Shown piece after piece: positions 19,575 through 32,347 of a stretch of 64,000 bases of DNA. Position numbers and translations under genes: made by a program. The stretch is taken from NCBI RefSeq assembly GCF_003286085.1, contig NW_020825324.1, forward strand, positions 620,001 through 684,000, read 5' to 3'. Source of the DNA: Drosophila persimilis. Taxonomy: Eukaryota; Arthropoda; Insecta; Diptera; Drosophilidae. Under the pieces are notes generated by a model that saw only the letters and a program-made list of their open reading frames with translations, searched no databases and was not told the origin of the DNA. How positions within the stretch are numbered: position 1 is the first letter of the stretch; each line of letters begins with the position of its first letter.

Positions 19575-22500
19575 CACTGATGCACAGACACGACCGAATC
19601 CTGATTACATATTATGATTTCATTTTTCTCAAGGAACAACAGCACTGAGAGGAGAAACAGAAACAGAGACCGGGACCGGGACCGGGACCGGGACCGAAAT
19701 AGGAAACATTGAAACAGACACGGCAAAAAAATAAGTAGAAACGAAACAAAAGCAGATGACAAGCTGCTAGGAAAAGGAGGAAAAGGGGGACCTGCCGGCA
19801 GTCCTGGTCTTATACACTGCTAGAAATATGAGGAAAGAAATGGAAATGACATCATTTGAATTGAATGATCCACGTGAATGGCTTCCCTAGTACTTCATTC
19901 AAAGATGAGCAACTATCGATCGTATTCATCGCCATTCACCCGTACATTTATACAGGAGCCATACTTAAATATACCTAAAAATACCTTAAAAATACCTTTT
20001 ATTGTAAAAATAATTCAAAGATGGATCAAATACAATATAAATAAATAGAGCGCTCGGGCTGGAGGGGTTTTTGAGAGCTCTCTTGTGGTTTTTCAACCAA
20101 AATTAAGGAGAGTCTGGAGCGACTTTCAAAAGCAAGCCTGAAAAAATCATGCACCAAAAAAAATGTACTATTACTATTTACATTCTCTTGTAAACGTAGA
20201 ACGAAACGAGTATCAGTGGTAGCTCTTTCATAATTTTTTGATTTAAGGAAAATATATTTGCAAATCATAATTTTCCATTGAAAATGTAACATTTGCTCCC
20301 CTTTTTGAGCAGCGGCTTTCCCCATGATTCGAATTGACAGCCAGGAAGGAAGCTTGTGGAGGAATATTCCTGATTCAGTTGTGAATACTCCTCCCCCTTC
20401 CCACACACTATCCCTCTATCTCTCTCTCTCTCTGCTTGTCTGTGTCTTTGTCTCTGTCTCTCATTGGAAGGCGCCAACATAATCAGTATAACAAATGAGA
20501 TCCTTGTCGACAGTTGTTTGCTGCTTTTGTGTCAGTGGCATCATCATCATCATCACAATGCTGTTGCACGGGGGGATGGATGCGGGGGGTCGTGTTGCAG
20601 TGGGGTTTTTCGCCTGTCAACATCTCTCTCTCTCGCTGGCTTCTTTCTCTCTGACGTTCTACATTGTTATTGTTATTATTTTTGCTGCCTTTATGCAATG
20701 TTTTGATTAATTTTTGCCGCAGCCATCTTACTTCAGCTTCCCCCCAGCTTCCCCCATCCCACCAGAGCTGCCACCCACTATCGCCCCACCACTGAAGGAG
20801 GGGCGGGCGCGTGCATTTGCTTGACTGCATTTTCCGAGCCGCCTGCCTGCCTCCCTGCCTGCCTGCTGGAAAATGCTGGCTCGTAGGGCGTTACACGACA
20901 GGCATTCCACCGATGTTTCTTTTTGACGACAGGCATTCCATCTAAGCATCGGTATATCGGTATAAAATTTATTATATAGGCTACAATAAATCATAATATT
21001 AGATAAGCATGTACATATGTATATACTGACTGAGGAACTTTCCTACTCAATAAAATTACGCTCAAAAAAGCATACAATAAATTGTCCCTTAAAAGTCGTC
21101 CTAATACTTGAGTTCGTCACTGTACACAGGCGAATGGCAGGCATTCCACAGATGCTTCACTAGAAGACAGGTGTATCTAGCTCTCGGTTCCATCGGGAAG
21201 AGACAAGCCCCGTACACACGAACAATACACCGCTGCAAATAGTGTGAATGGCAAACAAAAGTCGACGGTGGAATGCCCATCGTGTAGTCATCGCGTGCAG
21301 CAACAATGGAAATGTGGTGCTGATGATGGGTGGTTGTTGGTGGTTGGTGCTCTGAGGTGGTGGTGGTGTAGGCGTGGCTGTTTTGTTTAGTAGTTTTACG
21401 GCCTCAACTCGCGGTAAACAATGAAAAATTCTGTCGCTGTTCATTGTCTCCTGACGAAAACTTGCGAGACGAGCAAGAGACAGGCGGACAGAGGAGCTGA
21501 AAGGGTGTCTCTCGAGAAAGGGATAGTAGAAAAGGAACAAACATATATTTCGTTACTGTAGATGAAGATATACGTAAAAGTTATTTTCTACTTTTGCCGT
21601 AGAAAATGAGACAAATTTCTAGCAGATTCGCACCAAGGGGAATGATCTATAGGAAAAGAAACAGAACCACAGATCCAATCTTATGATCCGTCCGCCCTTA
21701 AGTAAGCCCAAAGTAAAGAAGAAATGATATATCTGAAATTCAATTTTATTAGAGGATCTTAATCCGGGGAATAAGTAGCCGCCTGTGATGCTTTGATGAT
21801 TCTGGATCAAGAGTAAAAAACGGGTCTAAAGCACTGGATGGAAATTTCCAAGGCATTCCCAATGCCAACACAGCATCCAGATGTCAGATGTCGTGTCAGA
21901 AATGGCTGGCCATTTAACGCCCTTCCTTAAGGGTTTCATTGGCTCTTCGAGAGGCAAAGCACCTCTTCGTAAGACAAGTACTTTGAGTGCCCCCTGGTGC
22001 TGTACGAATGCATGATCTAAGAAGAACTTTCGGGTAAACCAAGGGAGCAGCTTATCCAGTCTGGACAGCGAGCTGCCACTTATTTTCCCATGAGATCAGT
22101 GGCCTTGCCTTACCCCCAGATGGACGCGGTGGCAACCTTTGGGGTCGATGTGGGGTTGAGTCGAACCGAAATCAAATCAAAGGGGTAAACGCAATGATGC
22201 AAGGATACAAAAAGTATGAATACTTCGGTGAAAACCGAACCAGAGAGTCCAGTTGCTAATTGAATTAAACATTTTTTGGGGGCAAGCGGCCAGCCAGGCA
22301 ATTTTTGTTTTGGCCAATAAAATTCGGCACATCGGCACACTCAATCGAAAATCAAAATCAAAATCAAAACTGCCAGCAAAATGCATTTGCATTATTGCAC
22401 TTTTCCGATGCAGCAGGGCGGCTGCAGCTGTTGCAATGCCAATGCAATCAATATAATTGATGCAGCAATGGAATCCAGCGTCTCTCTGTGGCTCCTCCTC

Positions 22501-22985
22501 CTCCTCCTCCTCTCTCACCTCTCGACCTGGATCGCTGCGGCGCTCCCCGAGTATATTCCCATTGAGACCCCCAAAGGCCAACAAAGGAAGCAGCAGCAGC
22601 AAAAAAGTAAAGAGATTTACATATATAGATATATGCATGTAGATATAGGATTTATTTGTGCGCATTTCTGTGTTCTTTTGTGCATTATAATTTACAAAAT
22701 TGATTTTGCCAAAATGAATTGAAAATCTGTTATTTCCGCACCAACAAAAAGCCGGACAGGACCAGACAGGACACATTGATAAGTGGAAAAGAGCTGAAAA
22801 TGAAACGCGTATGGGGAAAATCCCACAGTCGATGCTTTCGAGAATGCTTTAAGAAAATGCATACTCGTACTCTCTATCTGGATGGATCACCTTGGACCTT
22901 TATAGTTCACCAAGCAAACTGGGCATATTCTTGCACACCGTTAAGGTAAGGAAACATTTATATGTATTTCCCCAAGTCGGCCACT
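15231..22985. other. Long gene-free stretch with many simple repeats
   Basis: No exon with coding character found. Simple repeats include TTCTG x4 (about 15846-15866), CT near 16000, a poly-A run near 16040, CTCTG near 16720-16760, GTGTCC (about 16800-16826), GGCACG (about 17525-17550), GTT (about 18237-18258), GA (about 19545-19575), GGGACC (about 19666-19696), ATCAAA (about 22350-22368) and CTC (about 22490-22510). An INE-1-like end (TATATACCCTGTGCAGAGGG) lies near 18336. Likely intergenic regulatory DNA. Confidence 0.5.
20902..21276. promoter_or_regulatory. Cluster of four GCATTCCA (TEAD/Scalloped-like) sites
   Basis: Exact 8-mers GCATTCCA at 20902-20909, 20933-20940 and 21141-21148, and its reverse complement at 21269-21276. 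The first three share CAGGCATTCCA. CATTCCA is the known core bound by TEAD proteins (Scalloped in flies). Function is inferred; the first two may come from a local 31-bp duplication. Confidence 0.35.
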
Positions 22986-22989
22986 GTAA

Positions 22990-23686
22990 AAACCCAGGAA
23001 CATGCGTTTCCCACCTCACCTTCACTTCTTGAATCTACCCATTATCTACCTCAAAAAAAGTTTGGACCGACATTAAGCGATTAGCGGGTGTTCCCACCCA
23101 AGCCTTCTAAAATAAATTCAAACGGCCTCAGGACTGGTGACCTGTTGCCACCGTGTAGCAGAAGCCTGGCCAAATATTCCAGCCGAAGGTTAAGGCGGTA
23201 GCCGGGAGGGGGGGATGTGAGCCCCCCGCCCCGAGCTCACTTGGACCTATGCATAAGAGGTCCGTTGTGTTGCCGCATGGGCATGTGCCCCTTCTCGTTG
23301 CCTGAACCGTGAGAGCAGAATACTGCAGGTTAAGGGCAGTCCCATCCGGAGGCTTGGATGTATTTGGTCAAGGTCCCTGGTTTGATTTCGGACAGGTCCG
23401 AAATGTCCGTGAGGAAAGCGGCCCCGAGAATACGAAGACGACGATTTCCAAGGGCTGGGCAGTGGCAGAAGAAGTGGGGGACCGATTCCTCCTCCTCCTC
23501 GTCGCGACAACTCCTGCAGAAGTCGTTATGAGGGATTGACATCAAAACATCTTCTATCAGACACTCCGGGACTTCTATCCGCAAGATGTTGAAATGAACA
23601 GAAATCGAAGCAGCAGTTGCAAGTGCAAAAGGGAATGGTCCAGGTGCACGTAGAACATCATATCCCAACGTATCTAAAAACAAAAC
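22990..23686 (-). mobile_element. LINE fragment, 3' end of ORF2 plus 3' UTR
   Basis: The reverse-strand reading frame 23683-23330 encodes a Cys/His knuckle (CRSCRDEEEEESVPHFFCHC), then PALGNRRLRILG, as at the C terminus of R1/I/LOA-type LINE ORF2 proteins, ending ...YIQASGWDCP. GC-rich sequence to about 22990 fits a 3' UTR. The element lacks its reverse transcriptase, so it is a dead 5'-truncated copy. The exact clade is not determined. Confidence 0.65.
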
Positions 23687-24310
23687 TCCAGGAAATATTC
23701 AATACCATGCTCAATTCTGGTACCTATCCACATAAAAGGAGATCAGTAGTAGCAAAAGCGAGACCTGTAGCTCTGAGTTTCTAGCCCGCCTTTAACCAGA
23801 CCAGCTCGGATCAAGAGTTTGGCTCTACACCGACGGCTCAAAAAGAGCTGATGCCACCACCCACGCCGTAACTACTATTGTCGTAGGAGGAACTCTCTAC
23901 AAAGGACTATATGTAATATGCTCAGACAGTCTATCGAAAATATCAGCTTTACAAAGCTCACCAAAAATCACGGCTCATTCTCTGGGCCCCCAGCCACCAA
24001 GGGATCCCTGGCAACGAAGCTGCCGACAGGGCCGCTACTGATACTACAAATCCAGCTACAACTTAATGAAAAGAAAAAGCATGGGGATTCTTCAGGCTCT
24101 TCAGATAAACCCCTTCCTTCTTTTCGCTAACCTTAAGACACGGGCATGCGACCCACACAATGTACACATCAACACCTACTGACCGGTATGCCACGGTCTC
24201 CCTGTCCACTTTGCGGGTATTCCCTTTGATTCCTGCCGAACAGTACAGAGCATTAGGGCTCACCTCTTTGGATCTCAGAGCTCTTCTAACTGCTAAGAAA
24301 GGGTCAGAAC
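23675..24310 (+). mobile_element. Degraded LINE fragment, RT remnant + RNase H
   Basis: Forward-strand remnants: an RT-start-like KTPG and IFNTMLNSGTYP (about 23675-23740), then RNase H pieces WLYTDGSK (about 23818), VICSDSLS (about 23910) and, after a frameshift, SHQGIPGNEAADRAA (about 23992). A weak Cys/His tail follows to about 24300. Most of the RT is deleted and there are several stops and frameshifts. The RNase H places it in the I/R1/LOA group. It is oriented head-to-head with the fragment to its left. Confidence 0.65.
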
Positions 24311-27300
24311 AAAATATGCCACTTTATGAAAGAAGCAAATCTCAATATATAAAGGCACTGCAGCCCTAATTTGCAAGTCGAAGGCCCTAGCAGCTAGTCC
24401 TTTTAGTTAAGTATTGTATGCTAGATTCACTGAGTACGTGACATCCCTGGATAGGTCTCTCTCTCAAGCAACTCAATCGGAAGCTTCCACCGTTCCTATT
24501 TTTACATTTTCCACAGAAGATTCATGTGGCTCGATCATATGTTCCATTCCGCTGTCTCTATTGGCTGTCCAAAGTGCAGTAGCCTTAATTCCGTATAATT
24601 CTCGTGCGTCATTTCACAGATTATCTCATCCTTTCTTATTTTTATAGGCATTTTATTGTTTTCCAAGTAGCGAGGGGTCTGTCTAGTTTTTCAGCTTGTT
24701 TTAATCTGCTAGTACCATTTGGCTTTCCTTTTTGGGCAATGAATTCCTATCAAAATTCTTTACAATTCTAGTTTTGTTTCATTCTATTGGATTCGGTTTT
24801 TTCTGCATATGATTCCGCACTTATTGCTGCGTTTCCCAATGTTAGTTTCGTGTTGTTTCATTTCAAACGTTCCACTTTGATCGTAATTTCCTTTTACAAC
24901 TTCCTGCTTTTCATCCGTTTTCAACTGTTCCATTTTGATCATAGTTTCATGACTTCGTTATTAATTAATTTCATATTTTAGGTGGATTCTGCTTTCGCAG
25001 TTCCCGCTAGCGCATCTTGACTTTGTCTTGGCCGTGGCGGTCCTTTCCGCTTCCCTTTGCATCTCGCCTTTTTTCCCGCTGCATTTGCTGCTCTTGTTGT
25101 GTGTGTTTTTTTTCAAATTACTTTTTTTCCAACTCATTTTCTTTTGTGAAATGCAACCGTGCCTCCACCGAGCGCAGCTCAGAGTTGAGTCGTTGCCTGG
25201 CGTGTTAGCGTTGTTGTTGTTGTTGTTCTTGCTTGGCTGCATTTGCAGCATAAATTCAGTTTTCATCTCCCTCTTTGGCTGGCACATCTTCCCATCCGCC
25301 ATCCGCCATCCGCTATACGCTATACGCCATACATCTCCTCCAGCCATTCCCCCATTCTCATTCTCATCTCATTTCGTTTCATTCCGTTCCGTTTCGTTTC
25401 GTTTTCGTCTCCGCTGACAGACAGCTGTCATGGGCGGCAACCCTGGCTCGGCGGCGCGCGGCTCATTCCCGGCTCATTCCCCCCACCGCTCTGAAAAATG
25501 ACATTGTGACTATGCAATTAGTATTATGAGAAACATTTTCTCTCATCCCGTTTCCGCTTTTTCCATTTTTTCCCATTTTCGAGGCGCCTAGACCACGCCT
25601 CCACTGCCACTGCCACTGCCACCGCCACCGCCACACTGCCACTGCCACGCCAGATGCCCCATCCAAAAAGCCCGAGCATTACTCGGGCAGCATCACCGTG
25701 TGCTTTTGTGTGGCGCTGATTATAATTTTTGTGTTTTTTCTTTGCCCCTCCATCTGCCTCTCTTTCTGTGCCTCTGTTTATGGTTCTGCTTCTGCTTCTG
25801 TTTCTCTCCCGCTCGTGTTGTTGCATTTGGGCGCGTGCAAAAAATGTAATTAACTTAATGATTTTCATAAGCGAGACTGGTGCCAAGAGGCAGCCTTTGG
25901 AGGCAGAGGCAGGGACCCTGGCAGGGGAGAGCTGTACTCATTATTGGGGCAATTAAAATGATTACAAAATGCAACAGAGATGCAGATGAGAAAAAAAAAT
26001 ATAGTGATGGTTGGCCCGGCCCGGCCCGGCCCGGCCGCCTAGTTTTATGCGTGCCACCGTGCCAGGATATGCGGCATATTCTGGGCTTGGGCTTGGGCTT
26101 CGCTATGTTTTGTTCTCCTTTCCATTCTATTCCTTTCCCGTTTTTGTTTCGCCTTTTTTCCCCCATTGCATTGACAAATCATAATTAAAAATTCCAATTA
26201 ACTAGCGTCTTTGGCGGCAGAACAACATCAGAACCCCAGAACCCCAGAACCCCGAACCATTCCCACATCTCACGAACCACAGCCCACATCCCACTGCCCA
26301 CAGAGCAAAAATCTTTTTGACGCGACAATCATTCTCCCACAGAAGCAACGAAACAGCAAAATTTCATTGTTTGCTTTTTGTTTGTCGCTTGAACGATTGT
26401 AGGGCTGGGTAAAAGTTCGGGAACATCCATCATCCGTTCCGTCAGTGGGATGGATATCTATCCGCTTCCGCATCATACCAATAGATTTTTAAATGAATCT
26501 TCAAAATGGTAAGGCTTTCGGTCGTTGGGGAAATATGTATGTTAGGTCTGTGGTAGAACTCAATGAAATTCGAGTTCCGGAAGATCAGAAAATATACCAG
26601 AAAATATACCAGCAAATATCCCAAGAAATATTCCCAAAAATTCATATTTCTTTCTTCTTTTCTCTCTCTCTCCTGTGGTTATCAGTTTATATGTATATAT
26701 TATTATTATCTATATAATAATTGTTAATAAATAAATAAAAATATGATAATCGTAGATCTGGTGGACCTATTGATATTATGAGTCTAATATCGAGAGATAC
26801 AAATAATAAATAACAAAAATAAAATAAAAGATATAACCTCTGAGTAACACGATACTTTTTACTATACTTTTTGTTGACTTCAAAACCGCCAAATCTATGG
26901 AATGTTTGATTTTTTGTTTAGTATATCGTAAACTAGTATTTTTCTTAGAAAAAAAAACCCGATGTATTCCACAAAAAGATGTCCATCAGCCATCAGACTT
27001 AATTCAATAAACATTTACCACAGATAATATGTGCAGTATGTAATATCAATAGCAGAAAATACAAAAAAAAACATTGCCTACTTTGGGGCGGCACATGATT
27101 ATGCACCGGATGATGCCCGGTAGACGCCATTTTGTTTTGTATTTCGGGCGCAGAGAGGCATATTAAATCAAAAAAATCTTAAATAAAAAGCAACAATGGA
27201 AAGGAGGGGGGAAGGGCAGTAATGGGACACCACGGGTCGGGGTAGGCAGGGGAAGAGCGCGCTAAAATAAATAATTAACAGCGGCAGCAAAATGCTAGAG

Positions 27301-30300
27301 CGAGACAGGGCTTAAACAATGGAGCACACACATACACAAACAAACAGCCACACTCCTCAAACAGTCACAGCCACACACACACACACACATGTACAGGAAG
27401 CTAGTGAAAGACCAATCAGCGCGACAAAACAATGGACCCACACATACTCGTGCGCACAGCGAGCGAGTGAGAGCGAATGAAGGAATGGGAATGGGAATGG
27501 AAAAGAATAGAGCACCGAGTGGGTGGAAGATGGGTGATTTAAGCAGCCGCTGGGGTGTGGGGGGATAACTCCACCCCGCCACTGTCTCCCCCACTCCTAT
27601 GCTCAGGTGGAAAACGCGTTGCCTAATGAATTCCAACAACAGAGAGACAGCATCAAATTACAAAATTAAAAATGGCGCTGAGGCAATGCCAGGAAGCGAG
27701 ACCAAAGAACAAGAGAAAACACACAGAAACAAAGAGGCAGTGAAGCAAAGCAACGACCAGTAGAGGGACAGAGAAGAGGGGGCTAAAAGAACAGTCAAAA
27801 ATAATGCCAAAATATATTTATATTAATATATATGGGATTACAAAAGGTACTCAAGTTAGTTAACAGCAGGGGACTGTACCAAAAAAGTAATCTATTAGGA
27901 GGGAACACGCTGAAGAAAGTGCTAGAGCGGGACACGAACGACGACTCTTTATACGAACAAATATTAAATTGCAGAACTTTCGTATTGTATATCGTAGATT
28001 GTACAAAAATGTCCAGCCTTTCAAGACATAAGCCGAAGTATGAACCTCGACGAGACGTTGCCAAAAACAGAAGTGGACTTTGAGCTTGGCTTATAAAAAT
28101 GCACGACTTTGCGAATTGATTCAAAACCTCTACATATACTGAAAAAAATCAGTTTTTTGTGCTAATATATTATATAATATATATATTATAAAACTTAATT
28201 TTTTGGTAGGTGGTATTCACTTTATAGTTAATGAGATTATACTTGTGTCAATTGGTCAAATGAGTAATAATATGAAGGCTATATGGAACTATATGGAAAT
28301 ACTTTTTACTAACTTGTAGTGTTTATTGGATTATTTAAAACAGTAAAAGTATTTAAAAAATACGTGTTTTTTTACAGAACATTCAAATCCGTTTCATGGG
28401 AGGACAGCTGATATTATTTACCGTCCGAAGAGTAGGAAAAATAGTAACTATCCATATATTTATGCTGGGCGTTTAGAGCTATCCAATTCCTTATTGAAGT
28501 TCCCTTGTTATCCAATTGAAGTTGGTGTCTTACCGTCTTGACAGTATCCATAAATTTGCTTAAGATATCCGCAACAAGATCATCAAATATCACTTCTATA
28601 ACTTCGAAGTAGTGGATATCTACATAAAGTAGAAGCCCGGCTTTTTTTGTAATCCCTTTTTCATAATTTCAATGAACCTGTCAACGCTCCCTGGCTGGTC
28701 GTCGTCGCTCGTCAACGCTGTCAGCGCCCCCGCTCCTGTTCTGCTTGTTATCCCTGGTCAACCCTCTCACACTCACGCACACACGCACACACGCACACAC
28801 AGAGAGACAAGCCACCCACCCACACAAAGACACACAGAGACAAGGACATCATCTGGTCTCGCTTATGATTGGCTTCGGCGCAAAAAGAAAAAAATGAAAA
28901 TGAAATAAAGCGCACACAAAAACAGCGAAGCGAAGCGAAGCGAAGGTGGTGGTGGATGGTGGGGTAAGTCGGGGTGGGGTGGGGAAGGAGTGCCACGCCT
29001 ATTCTTCATAAATAATAAATAAATATAATTTCCAGCGCAAGCGCAGCGCAAAAAGTAAAACGGAAAAGCGTGTGGCAGTGGCAGGTGGCAGGTGGCATGG
29101 GGGCCGGAGCCGGAGCCGGAACACAACACAACACAATACAATGCAAATGCAAATGAGAAAATTACATCCCTTCATTTGTTTAACACACACACACACACAC
29201 ACACACACAGAGAGAGACGCAGACAGAGAAAAAGAGACAAGGATGTGCTTGCATTGTTTCGCTACTCCCTCTGCTGCTGGTGCTGGTGCTGTTGCTATCA
29301 TAATCATCATCAGCTGTGGTGGCAACCTCATTTTCTTATGCCCCATACCACCCTCTCATCGCCACTCCACCTCTGTGCCACAGGGTGTTGCCTTATTGTT
29401 CTGCTGCCGACGTCAGTGCCGAAGCCTGTCTCTCTCTTTCTCTCTTTCTCTCTTTCTCTCTCTCTCTAGCACTGGTGCTGGCACTGCCACTGCCGCAGCT
29501 TGTAGCATTAAGTGATTTGAATTTTATTATTCACAGGTACAACATTCCAAACACAAAGACAACTTTGGATGGGAGGTGGGGAGGCGCCACAGTGGAGCAA
29601 GGCAAGGGTAAATATACTTTTATGGTTCGGTTGTACTCGTATGTGCCCACGGTCGGCTGTGCCTGGGAGCTTGAAAGTTCAACAACAAAGTCCAGCCCTG
29701 CAGATCGATCGTACCAAATCGATTCGCTGGGATTTATCAATCATCAATCTCATTACATTTTATTGCTCGCCCAAAACGGACCAAAACAGGTATAGCCATT
29801 TGTACTGTATTGGACCCCGAAATGCCTTTATATAGCTTATTCTACAGAAGGTTTCCAACATTCTGGCATTCATTTCTCCTGTTTCCCAAAACTGTCGGAT
29901 ATCTTTGGCATGCTGCCACTTTTCATTGATCCTAAGGACACGGTGCATGGCACAGAACTCATCTAATGAAACAGCACGACGTCCGCTGCACACAGGACTT
30001 TCCTTCTCTTCCCACACAGACACACACACAAACTCACACACACACAGATAGCGGAACAACGCTTATGAGGTTTTTGTGCTTGTGCCGTAATTTTAACGAA
30101 GTCAAAACGAGAAAACAATAAACCCCCGACGCAGTCACAGAAACAAGAGGAGAGCAGCAGCCGAATGAACACGAACGAGCGAATGAGCGAGCTTTTGGTT
30201 CGGAGGCTGCGCAGCGTGTCCCAGGCCAGAGGGAGATAGCAATGACGGTGTGGGTGGTGGCGTGGGTGCGGGCAGCCAGGGAGCCGGAGAGCGAGAGAGA

Positions 30301-30575
30301 TGTGAGGCCCAAATGTTAATTGCATTCAAGCAATCCCGTTAAACGCATTTTAATTGGCACACCTGAAGAGAGCCAGAGCGAGAGAGAGAGAGAAAGAGAA
30401 AGAGGATGCCGCTCTAATTAGTTTTCTTTTCTGAAGAAGTTTCAAGTGTTTTACGAGAGAGAGAGATGGCAAACATAATTAGTTGTGGCTGGGGGGCTCG
30501 GGGGCTCGGGGGAAAGCTCTCTTAATTATCACAACTACAAATGCAACGAAGAGTCGCAGGCGCACCATCGAACCG

Positions 30576-30614
<39 letters not shown>

Positions 30615-30685
30615 GATTAGCTAGAGTCCTGTCGCTGCCTCTGCCTCTGCCTCTGCTTCTGCCGGTTCCATTCGCTGCTCTGCTT
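24311..30685. other. Gene-free stretch with simple repeats
   Basis: No supported coding exon. Repeats: GCCACT near 25598-25645, GCCCG near 26010-26030, CA near 27370 and 28780, GCGAA near 28925-28945, AC at about 29184-29210, TTTCTCTC near 29430-29465 and AC at about 30579-30612. AT-rich segments at 26680-27080 and 28130-28660. Reading frames over these repeats give low-complexity peptides and were not called. Confidence 0.5.
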
Positions 30686-30720
30686 CATAAAAGCCACAGA
30701 CCACCGACTGCATTTCAACA
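30686..30720 (+). promoter_or_regulatory. Candidate TATA/Inr promoter of the homeobox gene
   Basis: CATAAAAG at 30686-30693 is followed about 33 bp later by an initiator-like AACAGTC with +1 at about 30720. This would give a 5' leader of about 325 nt before the ATG at 31045. The geometry fits, but no transcript data support it. Confidence 0.4.
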
Positions 30721-31044
30721 GTCGCTGCCCAAACGTTCAGCAGAATACACAGCCGACTCCTTCAAATCTCTCTCACTCTCTCCCTCTCTTTCTCGATTAA
30801 TTGCCGTTACCGTTTTTTGTTGCTGTTGTTGTTGTTGTTGTTGTGTCGCCCACTGGCGGGAGTTTGAACTACTGTGCGTCCTCGCATCAAATTTTTTTCA
30901 CCTGAGTGCCGCGTTTGTGGAAAAAGGTCCCAAAAACCCATCAAAAACCCAAAAGAGAATCAAGAAGAGACTCTCCGGAACCCCAGCCAAAATCCAAAAG
31001 TCCAAAAACCAAAAAAAGAAAGTATTCCGAAAAATCACTAAACT

Positions 31045-32109
31045 ATGGCTGGACCATTCATATCGCCGTTGCCCGGCGATCTGCTCACAGAGTACATGTT
31101 CGGACGGAGGCGGCAGCGACGGAACCGAACCACATTCACGCCGCAACAGCTGCAGGAGCTGGAGGCCCTCTTCCAGAAGACCCACTATCCCGATGTGTTT
31201 CTGCGCGAGGAGGTGGCCCTGAGGATCAGTCTCAGCGAGGCGCGTGTTCAGGTGAATGAACCTCCCAATAATGTTGTCCTATCCTACGAAATGTCAGAAG
31301 AATCCCTAAGCACTTGCCTTCATGGAGAGGGAGCACCCTCATACATATATAAGTACATTCACTTTCATAAAGATTACGAGAAAGCAATTTTCTCCATAAA
31401 TGATCTTCATTCACGTTTTTATTACATTATCTTTTTGGATCCGAGAAAAAGTTAATTATTTTAGCACTATTCCTAATAATAGAGCAGATTCAATTGTGTA
31501 GAGGTCCAGTCTATCAAGATTTCATGGGATTTTCTTACAGGGATTTTGTAGGATCCTTGAGAACAATATTAGGATTACCGAGTATTATTGTTTAACCTCC
31601 CATGTATCCCTCAGGTGTGGTTCCAGAATCGTCGCGCCAAATGGCGGAAGCAGGCGCGCCTGCAGCTACTCCAGGATGCCTGGCGGATGCGCTGCCTCAG
31701 CCTGGGCACGCCTCCCGTCTTGGCCGGTGCAGGAGCGCAGTCAGGAAGTGGCAGCAATCGTCCGCCGAGCCAAACGGCCGAGAATCTCTCAGCCGGAAAG
31801 GACTCCCATGCGGGCAGCGACTTAAGCGCCAGCGGGGATGCGGCCAACTTCACCATGATGCATCCGGCATTCCAGCATCAGCAGCAGCAGCAACAGCCGG
31901 GGCAGGGACAGGGGCAGCCCCATAGCCAGGACAAGCTATCCAAGACCTACACAGAACTGAAGCTGTACAAGGAGCCCGCGCACGGAATGGATATGGGCGG
32001 GATGGCTGCCCTGGCCAGCAACTCCGACGACGGCTCCGATGGCTCGGACTCCGAGGAGATCGATCTCACATCCGGTGCCTGCATCGACTTCTCGCAGAGC
32101 AGTAAACTC

Positions 32110-32145
<36 letters not shown>

Positions 32146-32202
32146 GGGGCAGGACTGGCTGTGGGGCCAGCGGGGGTGGCGCCAGCAAATGGCGTGCTCT
32201 AG
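31045..32202 (+). CDS. Paired-like (PRD class, Q50) homeodomain transcription factor
   Basis: Two exons, 31045-31251 and 31615-32202, give 264 residues. The homeodomain spans about residues 24-83 (from [18 protein letters not shown] to [10 protein letters not shown]), with Gln at position 50 and no paired box. The 363-nt intron splits the homeodomain between positions 46 and 47, the usual site in PRD-class genes. After the homeodomain comes a conserved-looking [16 protein letters not shown]. Then follow a Ser/Gly-rich linker with a short poly-Gln, an acidic [14 protein letters not shown] segment and a 12-Gln run near the C terminus encoded by a CAG repeat. It is a nuclear DNA-binding protein expected to bind TAAT palindromes. 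It is probably the orthologue of D. melanogaster CG11294, based on memory and the CG11284-like neighbour. The targets are unknown. Confidence 0.93.
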
Positions 32203-32214
32203 ATACTCATAAGC

Positions 32215-32254
<40 letters not shown>

Positions 32255-32341
32255 AGCAGTGTATATATCGGACATTTAATGTGCATTTTATCCACTGGTT
32301 CACATCTGTTTCCATTTTTTGTTCGTTGGTTTTTGTTTTGC

Positions 32342-32347
32342 AATAAA
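32342..32347 (+). terminator. Poly(A) signal of the homeobox gene
   Basis: Canonical AATAAA 140 nt after the stop codon, preceded by a T-rich stretch. A TA dinucleotide run (about 32219-32246) lies in the 3' UTR. Confidence 0.6.

Noticed and set aside
28672..30325. Several overlapping ORFs on both strands with Cys/Val, His/Thr or Ser/Leu runs
   Set aside because: They are translations of CA, GT, CT and GA microsatellites, with no splice context or domain.
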